In this document: positions 1 through 5,458 of the stretch, one piece after another
How the letters are laid out: the number at the start of each line of letters is the position of its first letter
Position numbering within the stretch: the stretch's first letter is position 1
Assembly: GCA_900557355.1 (NCBI GenBank)
Contig: USSR01000487.1
Coordinates: 1 to 5,458 of the forward strand
Length of the DNA: 5,458 nt
From: an uncultured Bacteroides sp.
GTDB taxonomy: Bacteria; Bacteroidota; Bacteroidia; Bacteroidales; Bacteroidaceae
Direction of reading: 5' to 3'
Notes under the pieces: generated by a model
Told to the model about the DNA's origin: nothing
Database searches by the model: none
Seen by the model: the letters and a program-made list of their open reading frames with translations, nothing else
Position numbers and translations under genes: made by a program

Positions 1-3
1 ATG

Positions 4-34
4 CAAAGATAAATTAAAAAAGTTTTTCTGCAAG
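4..34 (-). promoter_or_regulatory. Likely promoter for a divergent gene beyond the left edge
   Basis: Read on the minus strand, positions 11 to 4 spell TATCTTTG, an exact match to the Bacteroides -7 consensus TAnnTTTG. Positions 34 to 31 read CTTG, a three-of-four match to the -33 TTTG element, and the spacer between the boxes is 19 nt, which fits the usual 19-21 nt. Transcription would leave the window to the left, so a gene divergent from the ATPase is expected there. The boxes are seen in the sequence; promoter activity is inferred. Confidence 0.5.
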
Positions 35-64
35 GTGGTGGGGGAAAAGATGTGGCTTTAGCTG

Positions 65-89
65 AAATTGCACTGTGATAGTGCAATTT
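65..89. repeat. Perfect palindrome 1 upstream of the ATPase gene
   Basis: Two perfectly complementary 10-nt arms, AAATTGCACT (65-74) and AGTGCAATTT (80-89), are separated by GTGAT. The site shares the core TTGCACT-N5-AGTGCAA with the palindrome that follows. It has no downstream T-run, so it does not look like a terminator. A dimeric DNA-binding protein is the simplest reader of such a site; which protein is unknown. Confidence 0.75.
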
Positions 90-95
90 GTTTTG

Positions 96-122
96 TTATT
101 TGCACTATTATAGTGCAAATAA
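96..122. repeat. Perfect palindrome 2, same core as palindrome 1
   Basis: Two perfectly complementary 12-nt arms, TTATTTGCACTA (96-107) and TAGTGCAAATAA (111-122), flank the 3-nt centre TTA. The centre (109) lies 32 bp from the centre of the first palindrome (77), close to three helical turns, so both sites would face the same side of the DNA. Its left arm holds a TTTG (99-102) that could serve as the -33 element of the ATPase promoter. The arrangement fits an operator pair, though a hairpin in an RNA leader cannot be excluded if transcription starts further upstream. Confidence 0.8.
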
Positions 123-133
123 TCGTATCTTTG
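99..133 (+). promoter_or_regulatory. Candidate promoter of the ATPase gene
   Basis: TATCTTTG at 126-133 matches the Bacteroides -7 consensus TAnnTTTG exactly. The nearest TTTG upstream is at 99-102, giving a 23-nt spacer, slightly longer than the usual 19-21 nt, so the -33 assignment is weaker. Transcription would start near position 140, leaving a leader of only about 12 nt before the ATG at 152. The putative -33 box sits inside palindrome 2, so a protein bound there would be expected to block this promoter. Confidence 0.4.
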
Positions 134-151
134 TCTATAAACCAATGCTAT

Positions 152-1321
152 ATGGATAAGTTATTTGAGTATTTTCACAAGATGATACGGGAGACTAATA
201 TTGAGTTTCACCGGTATATTTATTCCAGGATAAATTGGAATAGTCGCATGATAGGGCTTACGGGACCTAGAGGAGTAGGGAAGACGACTCTTGTATTACA
301 GCACATTAAAGAAAAGCTGAATTTAAATGACTCTTTATATGTGACGGCTGAAGATTTTTATTTTGCCAGCCATCGTTTGCTTGACTTGGCAGATGCTTTT
401 GTAAAAATGGGAGGCAAGTATTTGTTTATTGATGAAATTCATAAATATAAAGATTGGTCGAAAGAGCTTAAATTGATTTACGATTATCATTCAGAGTTGA
501 ATATTGTTTTTACAGGTTCATCTGTATTGGATATTAATAAAGGAGCTTCAGATTTGAGTCGTCGCGCTGTCATGTATCAGATGCAGGGACTTTCTTTTCG
601 TGAGTATTTGTATTTATTTCATCGTATTCCTTCTGGAATATACAGTTTGCAGGATATTGTAGCGCATAAAGTGGAAATTCCGGGTTTGGAGCATCCGCTT
701 CCACTCTTTCATGACTATTTGCAGAAAGGCTACTATCCTTTTGCATTGGAGGAAGATTTTGATATACGTTTGCGACAGATCATCAATTTGACTTTGGAGT
801 CGGACATACCTCAATTTGCTGATATGAATGTTTCCACTGGGCGTAAACTTAAGCAACTTCTTGCTATCATTGCTAAGAGTGTGCCGTTCAAGCCTAATTT
901 TAGCAGTATAGCTAAAATTCTTGAAGTGAGCCGTAATAATATATCCGATTATTGCCTTTATATTGAAGAGGCAGGGTTGATAGCGCAGTTGAGAGATGCT
1001 ACCGGCGGAATACGCGGGTTAGGGAAAGTAGATAAAATTTATCTGGATAATACCAATTTGATATATAGTCTGGCTCAAGATAATTCTAATATTGGAAATA
1101 TCAGGGAGACTTTCTTTTTGAACCAGACCCGTATTTTTTCGGATGTAGTAGCTTCTCCTGTTTCTGATTTCTTGATTGATGATATGACATTTGAGGTGGG
1201 AGGAAAGAAAAAGGGACAAAAGCAGATTCAGGAGGTACAGAAAGGATTTGTGGTGAAGGATGATATTGAAAGAGGCTTTATGAATGTGGTGCCGTTGTGG
1301 CAGTTCGGAATGGGATATTAG
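152..1321 (+). CDS. AAA_14/DUF4143-like stand-alone ATPase
   Basis: A 389 aa predicted cytoplasmic P-loop ATPase with no signal peptide or convincing membrane segment. Visible motifs are Walker A GPRGVGKT (residues 38-45), Walker B YLFIDE (90-95) followed by IHKY, and a sensor-1-like VFTGSS (119-124). Next comes the family stretch DLSRR...LSFREYL (134-153), typical of the AAA_14 domain. Residues about 251-277 resemble a helix-turn-helix (IAKILEVSRNNISDY). The C-terminal part, as in DUF4143-type proteins, ends with a nuclease-fold-like segment, FEVGGKKKGQKQ (347-358). The ATG at 152 is chosen because the family N-terminus (MDKLF...) begins there; the in-frame ATG at 68 would translate through both palindromes into a hydrophobic stretch not typical of the family. 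There is no Shine-Dalgarno sequence, as usual in Bacteroidetes. The gene has its own promoter-like box and terminator and converges on the neighbouring operon. The cellular role of this large, often multicopy family is not established; the ATPase assignment is firm, the function is not. Confidence 0.9.
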   Translation: MDKLFEYFHKMIRETNIEFHRYIYSRINWNSRMIGLTGPRGVGKTTLVLQHIKEKLNLNDSLYVTAEDFYFASHRLLDLADAFVKMGGKYLFIDEIHKYKDWSKELKLIYDYHSELNIVFTGSSVLDINKGASDLSRRAVMYQMQGLSFREYLYLFHRIPSGIYSLQDIVAHKVEIPGLEHPLPLFHDYLQKGYYPFALEEDFDIRLRQIINLTLESDIPQFADMNVSTGRKLKQLLAIIAKSVPFKPNFSSIAKILEVSRNNISDYCLYIEEAGLIAQLRDATGGIRGLGKVDKIYLDNTNLIYSLAQDNSNIGNIRETFFLNQTRIFSDVVASPVSDFLIDDMTFEVGGKKKGQKQIQEVQKGFVVKDDIERGFMNVVPLWQFGMGY

Positions 1322-1366
1322 TCAATAAAAAAAGGATATCCAAATTCGGATATCCTTTTTTATTGA
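1322..1366. terminator. Bidirectional intrinsic terminator between convergent genes
   Basis: GGATATCC (1334-1341) and GGATATCC (1348-1355) pair around a 6-nt loop. The stem extends through an A-run (1327-1333) on the left and a T-run (1356-1361) on the right, then TCAAT/ATTGA, with one bulged A. It begins directly after the ATPase stop codon and ends 15 bp before the stop codon of the minus-strand lipoprotein gene. Read from either strand, the hairpin is followed by six or seven U residues, so it can end both transcripts. Confidence 0.9.
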
Positions 1367-1381
1367 TGTTGTAATGTTTTC

Positions 1382-3367
1382 TTATTCTATGTTTGCTCCG
1401 TATCCATCCATATCTGTTGCCAAGACAAATATACCGTTTTCTACATCAGTAATGGTCAGTGGTGCAGTGGCGTGAGGAGTCAATACATAGGGGTCAACTT
1501 TCGCACTTGCATCACAGTTGCTATGGTAATTATACCATTTACTGTTACTTGTTAATCCATATACGATATTATCTTTAACATCTACTGTAGTTACACTTAC
1601 AGGATGAGTATCATTTCCCACGTAAGTATAAAGGTTGCTATTCTTTGCAAAACTTGAGTCTACATAAAAGATGTTTTTTGTCATCGTGAGACTACCTTTA
1701 TTATGTCTGAAATATGGATTGTTTCCTGCAATATTAATTACTGTATTATTAGATATTATTGCAGTAAGATTTCCTTCTGTAAAGTCTGTTTGTAATCCCC
1801 AATTCAATATTTGACCCACATAAGGTGTTTTACTGTATACTATATTATTGGTAAATGCAAATTTCTTGTATGGAGCCAAGTTTTTGGTTGTATATAGATG
1901 TATGAGAGCTTTGTTGTCTGCATTGACCATAATACGAGTTCTATTAATAATGATCGTATTGATACCATTCAAATTGTCTTTTGCTGTATCTTGATAAATT
2001 GGGTTTTTAACGTCGCTGATCTTACATTCATCTATGATCAAAGCTGTGAAATCAGTAGCACTTGAAGTATTCGAATTGTTGAAATATTGTCCATCAGTAG
2101 TGAAACTACTCATATCTAAATGAATATTCTTTATGAAGATATTTCCAGAGACTGTTTTCCAAACCCTACTAGGTTTAATGACAGGTTTAGAATCAGAATA
2201 TTTCCCAATGATAATAATTGTATTATTAAGGTTTACAGGATTGATTGTTGTAAAATCATTATTTCCTGTTAAGAATAAGATTTTGACTTTCTTGGAATTA
2301 TTGATATAGCTGTCAAGTTCTGGTTCTGTTCCATCCAACTCTACTACTTCTGCATCGGGATAAGTATTTTTATCAAATGTGATATCACCGATTGTTATAC
2401 TTTCTCCGTTATCGAATTTTGCTTTATAGTCAATCCGTGTTTCTGCTTCTCCAAGCTCTACCTGTATTTTTGCGATGGCAGCATATGCTCCTGAAGTTGC
2501 AAGAATAGATACGTCTTTGGTATTATCAGCGACGGCACGCGATAGAGTTTTTGCTGTTGCAGGAGCTTTTATTGTCAATGTTCCTTCATCGTTATCTGCG
2601 GACGGTTCAGACAAAGTCGCTTCCCAACCTTCGGGAGCGGTAATGATATAAGATTCTACGCCCTTCATGTGTACAATGAAATCTTTCGTAGATCCTGCTG
2701 CGATTCTTTGTATACCTACAATACTTTCATCAAACTTGCAGTAGAAGTTGCTGATGATAGGGATAGATAACTTTGTGCCATCTCTTAATTCAATATTGAA
2801 GTTGTTGCCAACCTTTTCTACAGAGTTGAAAAATTTATCTTTTACGGCTTCCCCGTCGGTTGCTTTTACAGGATTGCCTGCAGAGTCCTTTACGTTCTCA
2901 TAAGTACTACCGTCGTAGCTGACTTGCCAGTATCCTGTTGCTGCATCGATTTGGAAAAGAGGAGTCTTTCCATTTTCAGCCGTTGCTTTTATAGGATTCC
3001 CGCTTTTATCTTTCAGTTGTGTGAAAGTGCTTCCGTTGTCATAGCTTACCGTCCAATAACCATCGTTGTCGATGCCCATTTGAGGAATCAAGGCACCCGC
3101 TCCGGTTTCTTCAACGAGTTTGAGTGTCTTGCCATTACTTAATGTAATGGTATATATACCATCCTTTAATTCAATATCAGTAATGGTAGCGCCTTCTTTG
3201 CAAAGTTCGCGTACGGCTTCAATGTTCCAGTTCAAATCTTGAACGGTTTTTTCAAGGGCGGTAACACGAGTCTTTAAATCGTTAACGTCGTCCCATAAGT
3301 CGTCTGTCTTATTGCATCCTACCAGACATACAGTCAGTAACATACATACGTACCAAAGTTTCTTCAT
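1382..3367 (-). CDS. Surface lipoprotein with DUF4988-like N-terminus and beta-helix-like C-terminus
   Basis: A 661 aa predicted lipoprotein. The signal peptide (MKKLWY...) ends in the lipobox LVGC with lipidated Cys18; the acidic residues soon after it (CNKTDD) suggest export to the cell surface. Residues 24-55 form a regular heptad coiled coil (L24, V28, L31, V35, L38, V42, L45, I49, V52, L55). Residues about 60-205 hold the rest of the DUF4988-like module, with repeats GYWTVSYDNG (103-112) and GYWQVSYDGS (145-154). Residues about 205-306 look like an Ig-like domain (ITAPEGWEATL). Residues about 310-655 are rich in short beta-strands and Asn (NNTIIIIG, NNIVYS, NNTVINIAG, KNIFYVD, DNIVYG), typical of right-handed parallel beta-helices of the DUF4957/DUF5123 kind. 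It is the last gene of the operon, 24 bp after the upstream stop codon, with an A-rich leader and no Shine-Dalgarno sequence. It may be a polysaccharide lyase or a non-catalytic glycan-binding protein; the sequence does not decide. Confidence 0.88.
   Translation of the reverse strand: MKKLWYVCMLLTVCLVGCNKTDDLWDDVNDLKTRVTALEKTVQDLNWNIEAVRELCKEGATITDIELKDGIYTITLSNGKTLKLVEETGAGALIPQMGIDNDGYWTVSYDNGSTFTQLKDKSGNPIKATAENGKTPLFQIDAATGYWQVSYDGSTYENVKDSAGNPVKATDGEAVKDKFFNSVEKVGNNFNIELRDGTKLSIPIISNFYCKFDESIVGIQRIAAGSTKDFIVHMKGVESYIITAPEGWEATLSEPSADNDEGTLTIKAPATAKTLSRAVADNTKDVSILATSGAYAAIAKIQVELGEAETRIDYKAKFDNGESITIGDITFDKNTYPDAEVVELDGTEPELDSYINNSKKVKILFLTGNNDFTTINPVNLNNTIIIIGKYSDSKPVIKPSRVWKTVSGNIFIKNIHLDMSSFTTDGQYFNNSNTSSATDFTALIIDECKISDVKNPIYQDTAKDNLNGINTIIINRTRIMVNADNKALIHLYTTKNLAPYKKFAFTNNIVYSKTPYVGQILNWGLQTDFTEGNLTAIISNNTVINIAGNNPYFRHNKGSLTMTKNIFYVDSSFAKNSNLYTYVGNDTHPVSVTTVDVKDNIVYGLTSNSKWYNYHSNCDASAKVDPYVLTPHATAPLTITDVENGIFVLATDMDGYGANIE
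2852..3061 (-). repeat. Two tandem YWxVSYD protein repeats in the lipoprotein gene
   Basis: Residues 103-132 and 145-172 of the encoded lipoprotein are diverged copies with a 42-residue period. Each runs from GYWxVSYD through a short variable part (FTQLKD or YENVKD) to SGNPIKAT or AGNPVKAT. The similarity is clear in protein but weak in DNA, so the duplication is old. A third related copy, [16 protein letters not shown], lies in the neighbouring gene at about 5369-5416. Such units belong to the DUF4988-type module and probably form small beta-structures between the coiled coil and the Ig-like domain. Confidence 0.7.
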
Positions 3368-3391
3368 AATTGTATCTTGTTTTTAAAGTTA

Positions 3392-5458
3392 TTACTGGAG
3401 TGAATTTAACCAAGCCGGAACTGCACCTAAACGTTTGCGTAATTGGGCCTCATAGAGTGAATATGGAGTAACGGTATTACCCTGTTCTTCATTCAACTTC
3501 ATTTGGCTTTCATCGAAATGAATACTACCGCCATGATATCCCACTACGATAGGAGGAAGGAACTTCCACCAAAGAGAATTGTTGTCCCACCAGATGAATG
3601 GAGAATCCGCAACATTGTTCTTGGCATTAAAGTTCCACAAAGTCAAATCGGCTAAGTGATTAGGCATTTGGTTGTAATCACCTCCCTGGCGGAATCTCAT
3701 AAAACCACCTGTACAACGGTCAATCAGCGTTGCACGAGGTTGTGTGGCATGAGACTCAAAGCAACCGTCAGTTCCCCAGTCTACATTCCAAATGACAGCA
3801 CCTATACTTTGCTTGGATACACCACATGCGTGGTATTGGCCTGCTCCTTGTTCGTATACATTTTTGTTATCTATAAGGAATCCGTTTGATTTGTCCGTCA
3901 CTTTGCCTATAAATACGCGTGACGAGGCTTGCGAACGGATAGCTGCGTGACCACGGTTTCCGTCAATGACCACATCGTATACGGATACATTGGAACTGTT
4001 GACGATCGAACTTGCTTCGCTGACGCTACGAAAGCCCACGCGGCGCATCCATGAATTTGTCAGGCGAATAAGATTGATAGGCTTGTAGGCTCCATCGTCC
4101 TCCCATGAACCGTGATGAGTAAAGTCAACTTTAGCTTTTCCTTCAAAGGTCATATCTTCCACACCTACATTCTCATAGTGGGGATATTTTTGGATAGTCC
4201 ATTTCCATTGTGGATCTACAGCATGCATGATTGGCTCTTTGAAAGTAACAGTTTGCCCGTCGATGGCTGCTACTAAATGATAATCGAAGACCTGTACGCC
4301 ATCTTCATGTAGATTAGTCATGTTTGAAGTGGGTTGGTAAGGTGCTAATTCTGCTTTGATAAGTTCCGGACTATTATCAGCCAGTTGTAAACATACCCAA
4401 TCTCCGACTTTAATACCTGTGGTGGAGGCCACTTCTACTGAGAAAGTCCCCTTTTCGGCGTTTCCCGTAACCTCGGTAATAGGGGATAATCCACTATTAT
4501 GCTTGATTTCCAGCATGACAGGTGAGGAATACATGACACTTGGATTGGTCGGTTGGTTAGGGGCATCCATTTTTATGACAGTTTGGTCGCGTCCGTCACC
4601 TTTCAGGATTACTCCTCCCATTAATAACTGAATTGTTTGTGATTTTCCATCTACATCATCGGCTGCCGTATGCAGAATGTATTCTCCTTTAGGAAAATAG
4701 ATTATCGCCTTGGCATTGTCCACTTTTGAGCCTATTTTGGCTAATATTTTGGTTAAGGCTTCCCGGTCGGACTTGCCGTCATTGGGAATAGCACCGTAAT
4801 CTTTTACATTATATACAGTGTAACCTAAAGACCATACATCGGGAGGTGCGACTTCACCATGTTTATAACCAGCATAAGAGAAATCTAGCAGTACATTATC
4901 TGCTTGTCTTAAGTTAAATTTGTTCCATACATCACATGTGTTGGCATCGTAGCCTGTTGTCAGTAGTCGTACTTTGAAAGATATTATGCGGATATAGTTT
5001 TTAGAAGAAGTAATAATAATATTGATTGTTTCTTCTTTATTCTCTATATCATTTGCTTTCGGTGAAGTAATGGAAAGTTCATTATCTTTTAAAACGACAT
5101 TCCATCCTTGTGGAGCTTTAATCACCGCTCCTGTAACATCTTGTTGTTCCACTTCATAAAGGCGTGTTTCGTTTAACGGGAAAATAGGAGTGTTTTCCAT
5201 ACCTTTTATCTTTAGATAGAATGTATCGATCACTTGAAGTTCAATGGTCTTATCGCTACCATATATAATGGTTAGTTTCTTGCTGGTAGTATCATATTCT
5301 ACCTTGTCAAAGATAGAATTTTTTCCGGCACTTTCAATGGCTTCAATTTTGCTGCCGTCATTATTGGTCAGATACTGATAAGTTTTTCCATTATCATAGC
5401 TAACTAGCCAATAGCCTTCTGCATCTACTTTTAGTTTAGGAGATTGAATAGGGGTGGA
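3392..5458 (-). CDS. Pectate-lyase-3-type beta-helix protein, probable polysaccharide lyase (5' partial)
   Basis: The frame is open to the right edge, giving 688 residues of a longer protein; the start and any signal peptide lie outside. The first GTG candidate in the window, at 5233, is an internal valine codon, because the 75 codons before it continue the same protein. Visible order, in fragment numbering: [10 protein letters not shown] (15-24), a DUF4988-type unit; an Ig-like domain at about 75-166 ([11 protein letters not shown]); the linker [13 protein letters not shown]; then [14 protein letters not shown] (218-231), the hallmark start of Pectate_lyase_3 beta-helices, followed by [11 protein letters not shown] and GVILKGDG. 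Conserved-looking polar clusters further on (QYHACG at 541-546, ESHATQPR at 568-575, FMRFRQGGD at 586-594) may line the active groove, but catalytic residues cannot be assigned. The combination with a PL29-type N-terminus suggests a lyase acting on an acidic polysaccharide, possibly a glycosaminoglycan. It heads the visible part of the operon with the lipoprotein gene. Confidence 0.88.
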   Translation of the reverse strand, partial: STPIQSPKLKVDAEGYWLVSYDNGKTYQYLTNNDGSKIEAIESAGKNSIFDKVEYDTTSKKLTIIYGSDKTIELQVIDTFYLKIKGMENTPIFPLNETRLYEVEQQDVTGAVIKAPQGWNVVLKDNELSITSPKANDIENKEETINIIITSSKNYIRIISFKVRLLTTGYDANTCDVWNKFNLRQADNVLLDFSYAGYKHGEVAPPDVWSLGYTVYNVKDYGAIPNDGKSDREALTKILAKIGSKVDNAKAIIYFPKGEYILHTAADDVDGKSQTIQLLMGGVILKGDGRDQTVIKMDAPNQPTNPSVMYSSPVMLEIKHNSGLSPITEVTGNAEKGTFSVEVASTTGIKVGDWVCLQLADNSPELIKAELAPYQPTSNMTNLHEDGVQVFDYHLVAAIDGQTVTFKEPIMHAVDPQWKWTIQKYPHYENVGVEDMTFEGKAKVDFTHHGSWEDDGAYKPINLIRLTNSWMRRVGFRSVSEASSIVNSSNVSVYDVVIDGNRGHAAIRSQASSRVFIGKVTDKSNGFLIDNKNVYEQGAGQYHACGVSKQSIGAVIWNVDWGTDGCFESHATQPRATLIDRCTGGFMRFRQGGDYNQMPNHLADLTLWNFNAKNNVADSPFIWWDNNSLWWKFLPPIVVGYHGGSIHFDESQMKLNEEQGNTVTPYSLYEAQLRKRLGAVPAWLNSLQ

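Noticed and set aside
65..122. The two palindromes as the start of a CRISPR array or a terminator
   Set aside because: There are only two copies with different flanks and no regular spacer, and no T-run follows either hairpin.
68..151. In-frame ATG at 68 as start of the ATPase gene
   Set aside because: The extra 28 residues would be encoded by the palindromes and the -7 box, and they precede the point where the family N-terminus begins at 152.
145..159. Tiny ATG-CTA-TAT-GGA-TAA frame overlapping the ATPase start
   Set aside because: Four codons with no ribosome binding signal; it could act as a leader peptide, but such a short frame occurs easily by chance.
614..856. Minus-strand open frame of 80 codons inside the ATPase gene
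   Set aside because: It lies wholly within a gene with clear conserved motifs and encodes no recognisable domain.
1019..1219. Minus-strand open frame of 66 codons inside the ATPase gene
   Set aside because: Antisense shadow of the conserved C-terminal region, with no family signature.
2924..3142. Plus-strand open frame opposite the YWxVSYD repeats
   Set aside because: It is the complement of a well-supported coding region, and its translation shows no domain.
3656..3889. Plus-strand open frame with a hydrophobic end
   Set aside because: Antisense to the lyase-like gene; the hydrophobic end arises from the complement of coding sequence, and no toxin-like context is visible.
4356..4631. Plus-strand open frame of 91 codons
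   Set aside because: Antisense shadow of the lyase-like gene, without a plausible promoter or product.

Overview
The window looks like chromosomal DNA from a gut-type Bacteroidales bacterium, most likely Bacteroides or a close relative. The DNA is AT-rich. The promoter-like boxes match the Bacteroides TAnnTTTG -7 element, and start codons lack a Shine-Dalgarno sequence. One lipoprotein carries a lipobox cysteine followed by an N-terminal module (DUF4988, also called the PL29 lyase N-terminal domain) that is common in Bacteroides polysaccharide-utilisation proteins. The genus is an inference; no marker gene is present.

Layout. Positions 1-151 are a non-coding control region. They hold a likely promoter pointing left out of the window, two closely spaced perfect palindromes with the shared core TTGCACT/AGTGCAA, and a TATCTTTG -7 box just before the first gene. 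Positions 152-1321 (+) encode a stand-alone AAA_14/DUF4143-like ATPase of 389 aa. Positions 1322-1366 form a hairpin with A and T runs on its two sides, which can terminate transcription from both directions. Positions 1382-3367 (-) encode a 661 aa lipoprotein with a coiled coil, two YWxVSYD repeats, an Ig-like domain and a C-terminal region that looks like a parallel beta-helix. Positions 3392-5458 (-) hold a second, larger protein whose 5' end lies beyond the right edge. It has the same YWxVSYD and Ig-like modules, followed by a pectate-lyase-3-type beta-helix.

How the genes fit together. The two minus-strand genes are 24 bp apart and most likely form one operon, transcribed from right to left from a promoter outside the window. 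Their shared N-terminal design and different C-terminal beta-helices suggest surface-exposed glycan-degrading or glycan-binding proteins from a polysaccharide-utilisation locus. The upstream protein is the better candidate for a polysaccharide lyase. No SusC/SusD pair or regulator is visible, so the substrate cannot be named. The ATPase converges on this operon and appears functionally separate; its own promoter, palindromes and terminator make it a self-contained unit.

The most unusual signal is the pair of palindromes, about 32 bp centre to centre, in front of the ATPase gene. They could be an operator or the recognition site of a factor, perhaps of the ATPase itself. This is inference.
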